DNA of 64,000 nt from Hemileia vastatrix (taxonomy: Eukaryota > Basidiomycota > Pucciniomycetes > Pucciniales > Zaghouaniaceae), in NCBI GenBank assembly GCA_030280995.1, contig JASXTE010000005.1:28998501-29062500 (forward strand), read 5' to 3'. This document shows, one piece after another, positions 1 through 10,314 of the stretch. The notes beneath the pieces were generated by a model that saw only the letters and a program-made list of their open reading frames with translations, ran no database searches and was not told the origin of the DNA. Numbering within the stretch: the stretch's first letter is position 1; every line of letters starts with the position of its first letter. The translations under genes and the position numbers were made by a program.

Positions 1-252
1 CTTTTTGAGCTCAAATGTATCCACAGCATTTTATGTAAGAATATTAATTATTTTTATTGTAATTTACATGAGAACGTATTCCTATTATTGAAAATCAAAA
101 TTTCTCTAAAGGTGTTTTTCAATCATTATTTTCATTCATATCAATAAAAAACATTTCAATTTGCTGATGTTTTAGTTTTTGATATCCCCAAGGTTTATAT
201 TTCAGGTGTACTATTCACAAAATTATTAAAAATATAATTTTTTAAATACATT

Positions 253-257
253 ATAAA
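253..257. repeat. E1 target site duplication, left copy (ATAAA)
   Basis: ATAAA directly precedes the TG of the left LTR and matches 9982-9986 after the right LTR. Five bp is the usual length for gypsy integrases. Confidence 0.95.
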
Positions 258-1759
258 TGTCAGGCTAAGATCAAGTACAAGGACGTGAACTAGCTTGAAT
301 GGTCAGTTTTCTAGAAGATTTAAATGGTCCTGTATGAATACTGTAGTACTAATCCACTAAGTTGTAAAATATAATCAAATATAAAGGTCTCAGTAATATA
401 ATTCTCACTAATCTTATATATGGCTTACAATCTTTATAGTTAGTAGAAAAATAGATTATATAAATTCAGATACTATTCAAAAGTCTTATAAAAGTACTAA
501 TTGATATGTATTGTAATTGGTTTGGTTATATTGGTTAAATTGTAATGATAAAGAATGAAGAAATACAACCCAAAAACCTCCTCCTTTTATACACACTGAG
601 TTCCCCAATGATTCCCTTGATGTACCACCCAATACACAGTTAATCACGCCTCTAAACAACTAATAGACATTCCCATCAACATTCCCAGTGACCCATGACA
701 TAATTAGGAGAGTAATAACCGCCAAAATCCTGAAATAATAAGGGAAATCCGTCAAAATTAAAGAAAAAGACAAAAAGAGAGTATATGCGTATAAAACAAT
801 AATATTAAGGATTAAAGGAGACTATTTAAGGTTAATAATAGCTTAATAATAAGGTGGATTGACTGTAGAAATAATGGGGCTAATCCTGACATTATACTAC
901 GTGAAATTCCCATTCAAAAATAACCAAAATTGACTGAGAAACCACCCAAAAACTTAAAAAAGAGCGTGAGATGTGGGGTAACTACATGCAGTTCTTGGCA
1001 GGGGCTTGCACGGGTAAATCCTTGACTAAAATTAGGCAAATTTAAGCGTGGTGATGAAATAAAGTGCCAAGAGTGAGGTTATTAATGAAATTAGTGCATA
1101 TAAACAGGGTCAATGCATTATTAATTAAGCTAGGACACTAAATAAGCGCCTGTCGCCTATTTTAGTGTGTTTCCCCACAGTGGGTGTAGAATGTGGGGTA
1201 ATTATAGTGTGAAAAAGCTAACTTTGCTAAAAATGAAGCTATTCACACGGGAAAAAAGCAGGCAGTATGTGGCCAGTACACAGAAGCCATTTCTGGCATA
1301 AAAAACACCAAATTTGAAAAGTGTTATTTTTATGCATTTAAATAGCCAAATAAATAGTTCTAAATGAGCCCAATTGATCTGTCAAAGCGCAATTTTGATA
1401 TTCTCAATTTTATAGCGCATATAGTCAACTTTTAAGTGAAATAAAGCGCATTTCTTGTTTTTTTGCATAAAACAATGAATATAACAGCTTTAAGTGTACT
1501 TAAAAATTATGTAGCCTTATACTTAAGGTTCTTAAGATTACCCTAACATACTCCAACTTAATATTAAGTACATAAGACCTATAAAAGGTGGATATATGCG
1601 TGTATATAAGGTGTTATAATGGCATTTTTTGTGTATTATCATAATTTTACTTATGTATACTATTTGTGTACTCTCATTTATTATTCCCATGTATAGTTCA
1701 TGTGTTTAACATAACTTATAGTTACTTTTTACTCAGTCCTGGAGATATACAGGCTGACA
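258..1759 (-). repeat. E1 3' LTR (minus-strand element)
   Basis: 1502-bp terminal repeat downstream of the chromodomain in element sense. It differs from the 5' LTR at about seven positions, for example A/G near 442, T/G near 855 and G/C near 1004. Confidence 0.95.
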
Positions 1760-1775
1760 CTCGCCCACCCAAAAA
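1760..1775 (-). other. E1 putative polypurine tract
   Basis: On the minus strand a T run is followed by GGGTGGGCGAG directly abutting the 3' LTR. E2 has a comparable AGAGTGAGGGAG at its 3' LTR. Assigned by position and purine bias. Confidence 0.6.
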
Positions 1776-1942
1776 AAAAACAATAAAAAAATGATAAGTT
1801 ATACATTTTATTTTATTTAATTTGTAATTTTCAGGTATTCAGAATAAATCTGTAGCATTAAAGATTCAACTTTAAAGAAATAAAACATAATAAAATATTA
1901 TGAGTACTGGTTTTTTAACCCCTCAGCTGGTTGAACAGAAAT

Positions 1943-2561
1943 TTATTTCTGTTTAAATTTTTTAAGAAGGGTGGATAAATTAGAAATTTCTTTTTCAGGT
2001 ATCCATTTATCAAATTCATTTGATTTCCCTTTAAATCTTAGTAAATACTCAGTTCCTTTTTCTTTAGTAAGGATTCTTTTCTTGAGTATTTTTTCAATCT
2101 CTGCTTTTTCCACAATTTCTTCAGGTTGCTTTTTAGGCCTTCCCCTTCTTTTTGGAAATAAGTCAGGATCATTTGCATGGTAAGGTTTCAATAATGAGAT
2201 AGGGAAAACTGGATGTTTCCTATCATATGGAGCATATAATATGACTTCCACTGCATTATTCCCAACCATTTTATTTACTACAAAAGGTCCTACAAAGGGA
2301 TCCTTTAATTTAACATTACCTTGTAAGTTAAAATGTAGTGTTGATATGAGGACTTCATCTCCCTTTTTAAATTCAAATTCTTTATGAGATTTGTCCCACC
2401 TTTTCTTTTCATATTCAAATGCTTTTTGGATGCATTCTTCTGCATGCTTTCTACACATTTGTTGCATATGAATAAAGGATTTAGTGCCAGGGTGTATATC
2501 CAACCTTGGTAGTTTATTTAAAAGATTTACTGGGGTATTTGGTACATATCCCAGCCAGAGT
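1943..2561 (-). pseudogene. E1 integrase C-terminus and chromodomain, out of frame with the rest of Pol
   Basis: After the frame break near 2566 the protein similarity continues in another frame, from PFELWLGYVP through a GPF-type integrase C-terminal module (GPFVVNKMVG) to a basic stretch RRGRPKK and a chromodomain (IEKILKKRI..., GTEYLLRFKGK, WIPEKEISN). The equivalent region is in frame in E2 at 17670-18309. The break lies in a short A run and looks like an indel, not programmed recoding, because it lies inside a conserved block. The chromodomain would target integration to marked heterochromatin, as known for chromoviruses. Confidence 0.9.
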
Positions 2562-5500
2562 TCAAATGGTTTCTGTTACAGAATGAGTTGTGCTGTTATA
2601 AGCAAATTCAAGGCCAGGAATTAATGTTACCCAGTCATGTGTGAATTTCTCATTGTCTTTGTATTCTAATCCAAAGGCACAATATCTTCTGATCATGTCT
2701 TCTAGAGTTTGTATCATCCTCTCAGCCAGCCCATCAGTTTGTGGATGGTGTGCTGTAGACAATTTTAATTGACAACCTGATACTTCCATCAAAGATGTCC
2801 AGAACTCTGAAGTAATTTTAGGATCTCTGTCAGAGATTATGGCTTTGGGGAACCCAGCAGTATTCATCATCTGAGTCCACCATAGTAACGCCAAGTCTTT
2901 AGCAGATACCTCTTTATGGGTAGGGATAAACTTACACATTTTTGTTAATCTATCCAATATTACCCAGCAAGAATTGAAACTTTCTTTTCCTGCTAATGGC
3001 AAGCCAGTTACAAAATCCATGTTTATAATTTCCCATGGAGCTTTTGGCTGCTCTATTTGTTGTAACAACCCAGCTCTCTTCCCAGTTAATCTTTTAAATT
3101 TCTGACAAGAGTCACATGTTTCAATGTATTTTTGTACATCCTCTTTCATGTTTATCCACCAGGCTGTATTTTTAACTCTGGTTAATGTTTTGTTAAAGTC
3201 AAAATGACCAGCTAAGATGTCATCATGACAAGTACTCAACATTAACTCTTTCATAGAAGGTGGTATTACTATTACATTGCTTAACTTTTTCCTGTAATAT
3301 ATATATCCATCTTCAATTGATAGTTTACCTTTTTCCAACGCATTTTTATACTTTGGAGGCAAGGTTTTAATTAATGCACTCATGGAGGCATTTGTTGGAT
3401 CATTAAGAATGGTAGATAGTTTAGACAAATCTTTATCAGATGAATAATTTTCCAATATAGTTTGCATAAACTCTTCTTCTAAATCCACTATATAAATCCC
3501 AAATATATGTATAACCTCATTTTCAGGTACATAAGCTGGGTTGTCAGCATCATTTGGCAAAGGACTTCTGGATAATAAATCCACATTTGAATGCAATGTT
3601 CCTGCTCTGTGAGTGATTGTCATTCTTCCTCTGTACTCTTGTACAGCTAGTTGCCATCTAAACATGTGCCTATTAGGTGTTTTCATGTTTAGTAATGATT
3701 TTACTGCGCTGCAATCTGTTATAAGTTCAAACTTCTGGTCTTCCAGATAGTAATGAAGTTTCTCCAAAGCCCACACCACGGCTAAACATTCTAGCTGTGT
3801 GGCACCATACCTTAATTCTGTTTTTCTTAAGGTTCTGGATATATAACAGATAACTACTTCAGATAATTTTCCATTTATTATCTGTTTCTGCTGTAAAGCA
3901 GCACCCAAACCTATGAAACTTGCATCAGTGTACAAGATAAAAGGTAGGGTGAAATCTGGCAGTCCTAATATTGGAGCTGACATTAAACATTCCTTTAATT
4001 TATTAAAGGCGTGTTGTCTTTCATTATTCCAAATGAAAGCTTCATTCTTCCTGATTAATGTTGTTAAAGGGGCTGCAATGGATTGGTAATTTTTAATATA
4101 TTGTCTATAATATCCACACATACCCAAAAAACTTTGAACCTCTTTTACATTTTTAGGTATCCCAATGTTTTTAATTGCTGCCACCTTATTCTGGTCAACA
4201 CAAATTTGTAATCCAGATACAACATGTCCAAGTACTTTCAAGGATTGAAATCCAAACTTACATTTCTTTAATGCAATAGTCATATTAATTTCATCCATTT
4301 TTTGAAAGACTCTTTTCAGGTGATTTAAATGTTCATCATATGTCTTTGAAAACACTATGATGTCATCAATATAGACCAATAACCATCCTTCAACCATTTC
4401 CTGATGAAAAACACTATCCATCAATTTTTGGAAGACTGAAGGGGCATTCTTTGGGCCAAATGGCATTCTCACATACTTATATATACCCATATGTGTGGTT
4501 ATTAATAAGTAATTTTGAGAATTTCTTTCCACAGGAATCTGGTGGTAACCCTTGTTCCCATCCAGACAGGAAATATATTTTGCTCCTTGTAAGGTAGCAT
4601 GGATAGAAGCTATCCTTGGTAGAGGGTAAATATCATCTACTGTATATGTATTCAGAGCTCTATAATCACCGCATAATCTTGCCTTATCTTTTTCATAAGA
4701 GATTAATACTGGTGAAATGACACAATACTTAGGTGTTGTGTCCACTTTTTCAACAATACCCATTTCCAACAACAATTTTATATTGTCTTCAATATCTTTC
4801 CTTTTTGCAGGAGATGCTGGGTAAGGTTTCTTTTTTAAGCTGCCAGGAATATTATCCAAATCACAGCTTAAAGAGATTTTCATCTCATGGTCTTTGACCA
4901 ATCCTAGTTCATTTGAGCCATGAGCAAATGCCATAGGATATGATTTAATCAATCTCAATATATCTTCTTGTTCAATATTTGAGAGTTGAGGACTGAAAGA
5001 GGCTTTTTGGATTTCATTTTCCAATTCACCCACTTCATTGGTGGTTCTTCCACCTTGCAGTTGTTCTTCTCTAGGAGAAATGGCATATACTGAATTTTCA
5101 GAACATATTTTGAATTTCCTTTTACCATTCACCCCTATGGTGAAACAACTGTTTGCAGGATCTAGTTTAATGCCAAATTTTGTTAATAAATCATTGCCAA
5201 TAATAAACCAATCACTACAATTATTATTATCCATTACTACAAATTCACAAACTGCTCTAACATATCCATTATTATATTTAAAGAATACAGCAGTTTTGTA
5301 TTTGCCAATTGGATTTAATACTGAACCAAAACCCCTCCAGTTCTTTGTCTGAACAGGTTCTAGTTTTTCCTGGTACTTACTATCAAGTTTCATTAATGCA
5401 TTAAGTGAAACTACACTACCTGCAGCCCCAGTGTCAAGAATGGCATTCATTTCTTTTCCACATATGATAATAGGTGCTCTGATAGGTGTTATTTTGTAAG

Positions 5501-7811
5501 TATCATGAGATACATCTTTAATTATTTCAGCTTCCTCTATGGAAGTTAAAGATGTGTCTGTATGAGGTATAGCATCATTCAGGAACATTATATCCTGTTC
5601 TAATACAAATATCTCATTTTTATCATCACTGTAAGATATGTTACTCTTGCAATCCTCACTGGATTCCACATTCTCATCTTCATGATTACTAGGTTCAGAA
5701 TTCTGTGAGGTTTCAATAACATTTATTCTTTTCTTACACGTGTGACCTTTAACCCAAGGTTCATTACATTTGTAACAAGTGTTATTTTCTTGTCTCTTAG
5801 GGACAAGGGGAGCTGAAGGTTTTTTCTTTTCCACTGGTAACTTACTTGTAGTAGGTTTTACCACTTCAACACTTTGTCTGTAATTACTATACTTGGTTTC
5901 ATATTTGTGGTTTAATAATATCTCATTGCATATATTAATGAATCCAGAGGTGTCTCTGACAGTTTCAGTTCTAGCTACAATAATGTCTCTAACTGATATA
6001 GGCAACTTGTATATTATTTTTTCTTTCCACTCTTCATAATCCATTTTTGGATCCATAGCTTTCATGATTTTTATTAAATTCATTAAGAAGACCATGGGTT
6101 TATCTCCAGCATTTGGATTATATCTGGCCCTTTCATACAGTCTTTGTTGAGTGATTCTAAATTTTGGGCCACCAAATTGCCTTTCAATTAGTGCCTTCCA
6201 TTCATTCCAGGAGTAATTAATTCCCTCACTCAATACAGATTCAAACCATAATAAGGCCACATCTGTAAATAAAGATATTAACTTTGAAGTAATTTCTTCA
6301 TCAGGTAATTTGTATGAAAATTTTAGGTTATCAATTCTTTGTATGAATTGTTGCCAATCAGATTTTGAATCCCCGTCAAAAGAAGGGTACTGATCTAACT
6401 TAGGCCAGTTCTTTTGGCTAGTTTTTGCTTCCCTAACCTGAGGAATATTGAGTAATTCACTTACTTTAGAAAGATGATCATTTATTTCATCTTTTACTGA
6501 TTTTATATTCTCAGAGCCCATGACACTATGTTCATGTTCCATCATTGGTTTATCATCAGAGTGTTTCATAAAAACTGGTACTCTTTCTACATAAGAGGTA
6601 TTATCCTTTATTGTTTCAGTATTTTTCAAAATGTTAGCTACTTCAATTTCTACCCTTTGTAACCTATCTTTTATTACAGGTACATGAGTTAAAGTATCAT
6701 TTACATTTGAAAAAGACAATTTTACACGTCCCTCTATGGTAGCCATAATATTCTGAGAGTGTTCTAATTTACTTTCTAAATTTCTAATCTCAGATTTTAA
6801 TCTTTTATTCTCATTGATTAATTCATTATTTGAATTTTCAATAATTTTTAATTTATTGGCTGTGGTACTCAATGATTGTGTTAGTTGTAATAATACATTT
6901 TCTGTATTAATGTTTGACTCTTTTGAGAACTCTTCCAATTTTTCAATTCTCAATAATAATTTACTTATTATTTTTGATTCCATTGGATTCTCTTTTAAAA
7001 AATATTCTATTTTTTCCGTGTCCAATGCAGAAGACTCATTATCAGGGTCAAGATTTAATTCATTTGATTCCATTTTTATATTAATAGTATTTTCCTGGTG
7101 ATCAATAAAACTATTTACATTGTCCTCATGTAAAGACAAGTTTAACATATTCTGTTCAAATGAATAATCCTTTAAATACTTATCAATAATATCCAATATT
7201 TCCTTATCAATCTCATTACCTATAAGTAATTTATTTTCAGGTTGATATAATTGATCATAAGAAGTTGGATGACTTACCAAGGTCTTATCCCACTTCCCCT
7301 GCCTCTCCTTGCCTTTCCCCTGTAAGGGTGACTGCTGGAGCCCTGCTGTTGAGGATTGTTGTAGTTTTGGGCGTACCAATCCTATTTCCATTTGCTTACT
7401 GTAATTTTTTGGTCCTCCTCTTGGGCTGGAGGTGTTGCTATGGAATTGTTGGGTGCCACTGTTGGTGGTTGAGTCTTTATGTCCACTAGAGCTTGGTTGA
7501 CTTCTATGAAACCTTGAGCTGCTCTCTTTTCCAGATTGTTGATCTGGTCCACTATATTGTTGACTCATATTGTCAAGGTGTTCAGTAGGGTGGATAGGGA
7601 GTGAACTTGTTCTTGTAAAGTATTTTTTGTTTTCTTTATTGAAACCTGCTTTAAAAGCTTTTCCCTTTCCTCCAGAGACATTGACGGAGTGTTGTTGATT
7701 ATGAGAGAGTCCTGGCCCTCCATTTGAATGTCCTGTAACAGGTCTTTCAGCTCTAGGTCTTAAGTTATAAGGTTTTACCTTATTACTTACAATGTCATTG
7801 TTGTCACACAT
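2562..7811 (-). CDS. E1 Gag-Pol polyprotein (main frame)
   Basis: Long open frame for the retrotransposon polyprotein. I start it at the ATG at 7811 (M-C-D-N-N); the frame is open to 7859 but without another ATG. Domains in order: a low-complexity N-terminus with YNLRPR; a retrotransposon gag domain (WPKLDQYPSFDG, about 6410-5890); a CCHC-type knuckle CYKCNEPWVKGHTC (about 5785-5735); an aspartic protease with DTGAAG (about 5430); RT with YIDD (about 4370); RNase H with TDAS (about 3930); an H/C zinc site and integrase core with HHPQTDG (about 2740). The frame ends at 2562, just after the integrase core, because of a frameshift; the remaining domains continue at 1943-2561. It would make the capsid, protease, reverse transcriptase and integrase for copy-and-paste transposition. 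The first 500 bp overlap a second reading frame. Confidence 0.95.
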   Translation of the reverse strand: MCDNNDIVSNKVKPYNLRPRAERPVTGHSNGGPGLSHNQQHSVNVSGGKGKAFKAGFNKENKKYFTRTSSLPIHPTEHLDNMSQQYSGPDQQSGKESSSRFHRSQPSSSGHKDSTTNSGTQQFHSNTSSPRGGPKNYSKQMEIGLVRPKLQQSSTAGLQQSPLQGKGKERQGKWDKTLVSHPTSYDQLYQPENKLLIGNEIDKEILDIIDKYLKDYSFEQNMLNLSLHEDNVNSFIDHQENTINIKMESNELNLDPDNESSALDTEKIEYFLKENPMESKIISKLLLRIEKLEEFSKESNINTENVLLQLTQSLSTTANKLKIIENSNNELINENKRLKSEIRNLESKLEHSQNIMATIEGRVKLSFSNVNDTLTHVPVIKDRLQRVEIEVANILKNTETIKDNTSYVERVPVFMKHSDDKPMMEHEHSVMGSENIKSVKDEINDHLSKVSELLNIPQVREAKTSQKNWPKLDQYPSFDGDSKSDWQQFIQRIDNLKFSYKLPDEEITSKLISLFTDVALLWFESVLSEGINYSWNEWKALIERQFGGPKFRITQQRLYERARYNPNAGDKPMVFLMNLIKIMKAMDPKMDYEEWKEKIIYKLPISVRDIIVARTETVRDTSGFINICNEILLNHKYETKYSNYRQSVEVVKPTTSKLPVEKKKPSAPLVPKRQENNTCYKCNEPWVKGHTCKKRINVIETSQNSEPSNHEDENVESSEDCKSNISYSDDKNEIFVLEQDIMFLNDAIPHTDTSLTSIEEAEIIKDVSHDTYKITPIRAPIIICGKEMNAILDTGAAGSVVSLNALMKLDSKYQEKLEPVQTKNWRGFGSVLNPIGKYKTAVFFKYNNGYVRAVCEFVVMDNNNCSDWFIIGNDLLTKFGIKLDPANSCFTIGVNGKRKFKICSENSVYAISPREEQLQGGRTTNEVGELENEIQKASFSPQLSNIEQEDILRLIKSYPMAFAHGSNELGLVKDHEMKISLSCDLDNIPGSLKKKPYPASPAKRKDIEDNIKLLLEMGIVEKVDTTPKYCVISPVLISYEKDKARLCGDYRALNTYTVDDIYPLPRIASIHATLQGAKYISCLDGNKGYHQIPVERNSQNYLLITTHMGIYKYVRMPFGPKNAPSVFQKLMDSVFHQEMVEGWLLVYIDDIIVFSKTYDEHLNHLKRVFQKMDEINMTIALKKCKFGFQSLKVLGHVVSGLQICVDQNKVAAIKNIGIPKNVKEVQSFLGMCGYYRQYIKNYQSIAAPLTTLIRKNEAFIWNNERQHAFNKLKECLMSAPILGLPDFTLPFILYTDASFIGLGAALQQKQIINGKLSEVVICYISRTLRKTELRYGATQLECLAVVWALEKLHYYLEDQKFELITDCSAVKSLLNMKTPNRHMFRWQLAVQEYRGRMTITHRAGTLHSNVDLLSRSPLPNDADNPAYVPENEVIHIFGIYIVDLEEEFMQTILENYSSDKDLSKLSTILNDPTNASMSALIKTLPPKYKNALEKGKLSIEDGYIYYRKKLSNVIVIPPSMKELMLSTCHDDILAGHFDFNKTLTRVKNTAWWINMKEDVQKYIETCDSCQKFKRLTGKRAGLLQQIEQPKAPWEIINMDFVTGLPLAGKESFNSCWVILDRLTKMCKFIPTHKEVSAKDLALLWWTQMMNTAGFPKAIISDRDPKITSEFWTSLMEVSGCQLKLSTAHHPQTDGLAERMIQTLEDMIRRYCAFGLEYKDNEKFTHDWVTLIPGLEFAYNSTTHSVTETI
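7220..7277 (-). other. E1 putative 58-nt intron at the end of the overlapping frame
   Basis: GTAAGT begins in the final TGG codon of the overlapping frame and a TTATAG acceptor follows exactly 58 nt later. E2 has GT..AG of identical length at the homologous place. Splicing would shift the main frame and end it soon after, so it could separate a short product from full-length Gag-Pol. Confidence 0.45.
7274..7723 (-). pseudogene. E1 overlapping alternative-frame protein (broken by two stops)
   Basis: In the frame one base after the gag-pol frame there is an ATG at 7723 followed by MEGQ, then SMSLEEREKLLKQVSIKKT, which closely matches the same overlapping frame in E3 (SMSIEEKDALLKKITIKKT). Near its end it has WK-stop-DW where E2 and E3 have WKWD, then HPYRGKARR and a final RPW-stop at 7274. 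It has two in-frame stops (TGA after NTLTI, and TAG replacing a Trp codon). The overlapping main-frame protein is much less conserved between the elements, so the alternative frame looks like the one that was under selection. Function is unknown; coiled-coil plus basic tail is compatible with a small Gag- or nucleic-acid-binding protein. Confidence 0.7.
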
Positions 7812-7859
7812 TTTTACGTGGAATTTAAAGAATTGAAAGTTTAGATATGAAAACTTCAA

Positions 7860-8464
7860 AAAGGAGTTTTATCAGTATTTATCAATACCACTGAAGACAA
7901 TTTTATTGCTTACTTATTGGTATGAAGTGAATATTTAAGTGCCAAAAGTCAAATATGCTTTTATGTGGTCACTTAATTTAACTGGTCTACAATATGTAGC
8001 CGTGTTTTTATATTAAAAAAGAAAAACAACTGTCAGCAAGATTCTTTTTTAAATATAAATGAATTTTACAAACCAATAGAAAAGGGATTAAGAGTCCTGT
8101 AAAAAGAAAACAATTAATCAGTTTAATTGGTTATCATCTGCAAAGATCACAAATTTAATTGGTCTATTGACAGACTCCCACTAAGAACAATTTTATGTTA
8201 AATTAGTGGTAAAAATTTTATCTGCAAAGATCACAAATTTAATTGGTCTATTGACAGACCCACTAATAACAATTATATGTTAAATTAGTGGTAAAATTGT
8301 TGATTCAATATCACAATTTTATTATATAACAGGGCTTCTTTTTCTGAAATCACTATATAAGTGACCCCAACCTGTTGTAATTATCCAAATATTTCTATAG
8401 GGATATTATTTACGTGCACCTTCTCTTGAAAATTTCACTTACAGGATTATAACAGAATTCTTGA
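7860..8464 (-). repeat. E1 untranslated leader with an 84-bp tandem repeat
   Basis: No coding region is seen between the primer binding site and gag. Two adjacent copies of an 84-bp unit start at 8136 and 8220 (ATCTGCAAAGATCACAAATT...), differing by a few small indels. Leader repeats may relate to packaging or dimerisation, but nothing in the sequence proves this. Confidence 0.75.
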
Positions 8465-8477
8465 GGAAAGGTCCCCA
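8465..8477 (-). other. E1 putative primer binding site
   Basis: Read on the minus strand, TGGGGACCTTTCC begins 2 nt after the 5' LTR. It starts with the TGG expected for pairing with a tRNA CCA end. The same 13-mer is found 2 nt inside the E2 LTR, and a close variant inside E3. The matching tRNA was not identified. Confidence 0.75.
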
Positions 8478-8479
8478 AT

Positions 8480-9981
8480 TGTCAGGCTAAGATCAAGTAC
8501 AAGGACGTGAACTAGCTTGAATGGTCAGTTTTCTAGAAGATTTAAATGGTCCTGTATGAATACTGTAGTACTAATCCACTAAGTTGTAAAATATAATCAA
8601 ATATAAAGGTCTCAGTAATATAATTCTCACTAATCTTATATATGGCTTACAATCTTTATAGTTGGTAGAAAAATAGATTATATAAATTCAGATACTATTC
8701 AAAAGTCTTATAAAAGTACTAATTGATATGTATTGTAATTGGTTTGGTTATATTGGTTAAATTGTAATGATAAAGAATGAAGAAATACAACCCAAAAACC
8801 TCCTCCTTTTATACACACTGAGTTCCCCAATGATTCCCTTGATGTACCACCCAATACACAGTTAATCACGCCTCTAAACAACTAATAGACATTCCCATCA
8901 ACATTCCCAGTGACCCATGACATAATTAGGAGAGTAATAACCGCCAAAATCCTGAAATAATAAGGGAAATCCGTCAAAATTAAAGAAAAAGACAAAAAGA
9001 GAGTATATGCGTATAAAACAATAATATTAAGGATTAAAGGAGACTATTTAAGGTTAACAATAGCTTAATAATAAGGGGGATTGACTGTAGAAATAATGGG
9101 GCTAATCCTGACATTATACTACGTGAAATTCCCTTTCAAAAATAACCAAAATTGACTGAGAAACCACCCAAAAACTTAAAAAAGAGCGTGAGATGTGGGG
9201 TAACTACATGCAGTTCTTGGCAGGCGCTTGCACGGGTAAATCCTTGACTAAAATTAGGCAAATTTAAGCGTGGTGATGAAATAAAGTGCCAAGAGTGAGG
9301 TTATTAATGAAATTAGTGCATATAAACAGGGTCAATGCATTATTAATTAAGCTAGGACACTAAATAAGCGCCTGTCGCCTATTTTAGTGTGTTTCCCCAC
9401 AGTGGGTGTAGAATGTGGGGTAATTATAGTGTGAAAAAGCTAACTTTGCTAAAAATGAAGCTATTCACACGGGAAAAAAGCAGGCAGTATGTGGCCAGTA
9501 CACAGAAGCCATTTCTGGCATAAAAAACACCAAATTTGAAAAGTGTTATTTTTATGCATTTAAATAGCCAAATCAATAGTTCTAAATGAGCCCAATTGAT
9601 CTGTCAAAGCGCAATTTTGATATTCTCAATTTTATAGCGCATATAGTCAACTTCTAAGTGAAATAAAGCGCATTTCTTGTTTTTTTGCATAAAACAATGA
9701 ATATAACAGCTTTAAGTGTACTTAAAAATTATGTAGCCTTATACTTAAGGTTCTTAAGATTACCCTAACATACTCCAACTTAATATTAAGTACATAAGAC
9801 CTATAAAAGGTGGATATATGCGTGTATATAAGGTGTTATAATGGCATTTTTTGTGTATTATCATAATTTTACTTATGTATACTATTTGTGTACTCTCATT
9901 TATTATTCCCATGTATAGTTCATGTGTTTAACATAACTTATAGTTACTTTTTACTCAGTCCTGGAGATATACAGGCTGACA
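8480..9981 (-). repeat. E1 5' LTR (minus-strand element)
   Basis: 1502-bp terminal repeat, almost identical to 258-1759. It lies upstream of gag-pol in element sense, so it would hold promoter and transcription start. It contains short GC-richer patches (GTGGGG, AGCGC repeats) in AT-rich DNA. No TATA box was assigned with confidence. Confidence 0.95.
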
Positions 9982-9986
9982 ATAAA
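9982..9986. repeat. E1 target site duplication, right copy (ATAAA)
   Basis: ATAAA directly follows the CA of the right LTR and matches 253-257. Confidence 0.95.
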
Positions 9987-10309
9987 CTTGAAAGTGAGGG
10001 AGAATTAAATTTTTAAAAATAAATTTTAAATTCATGATGGATAGTATTTTTTCTATTTTCACAAATGAACAATTTTTTGTTTCAATACATCCAGAAAAAA
10101 AAATTTGTTGTAAGCATACTATATTAGATTTATTTTAATTTCACATACTATATTTTCAATATTTGTGTTTAATATTTCCAGTGAAAGTTAATGTTAATGT
10201 GAATTTTAAGTAATCTTGAAGAAATATAATAGATAGGCATATTGGATATGTAAAATAATATTTTGCTCCAATCTTGAATAAACCCAGGCTAAAAAATATC
10301 TTGAATAAG

Positions 10310-10314
10310 GTTTT
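10310..10314. repeat. E2 target site duplication, left (GTTTT)
   Basis: Matches 19481-19485 beyond the other LTR. Confidence 0.93.

Larger units (their letters stand above)
258..9981 (-). mobile_element. E1: complete Ty3/gypsy (chromovirus-type) LTR retrotransposon
   Basis: Two 1502-bp direct repeats (258-1759 and 8480-9981) beginning TGTCAG and ending CTGACA on either strand bound a minus-strand gag-pol. ATAAA is present immediately outside both ends. I count about seven mismatches between the LTRs by eye, so roughly 99.5% identity and a recent insertion. The element sits inside the X1 repeat: removing it plus one target duplication restores the sequence seen at 53960-54000. Pol order is protease, RT, RNase H, integrase, chromodomain, the Ty3/gypsy order. 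It carries one frameshift in the integrase C-terminus, so this copy is probably not autonomous. Confidence 0.97.
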
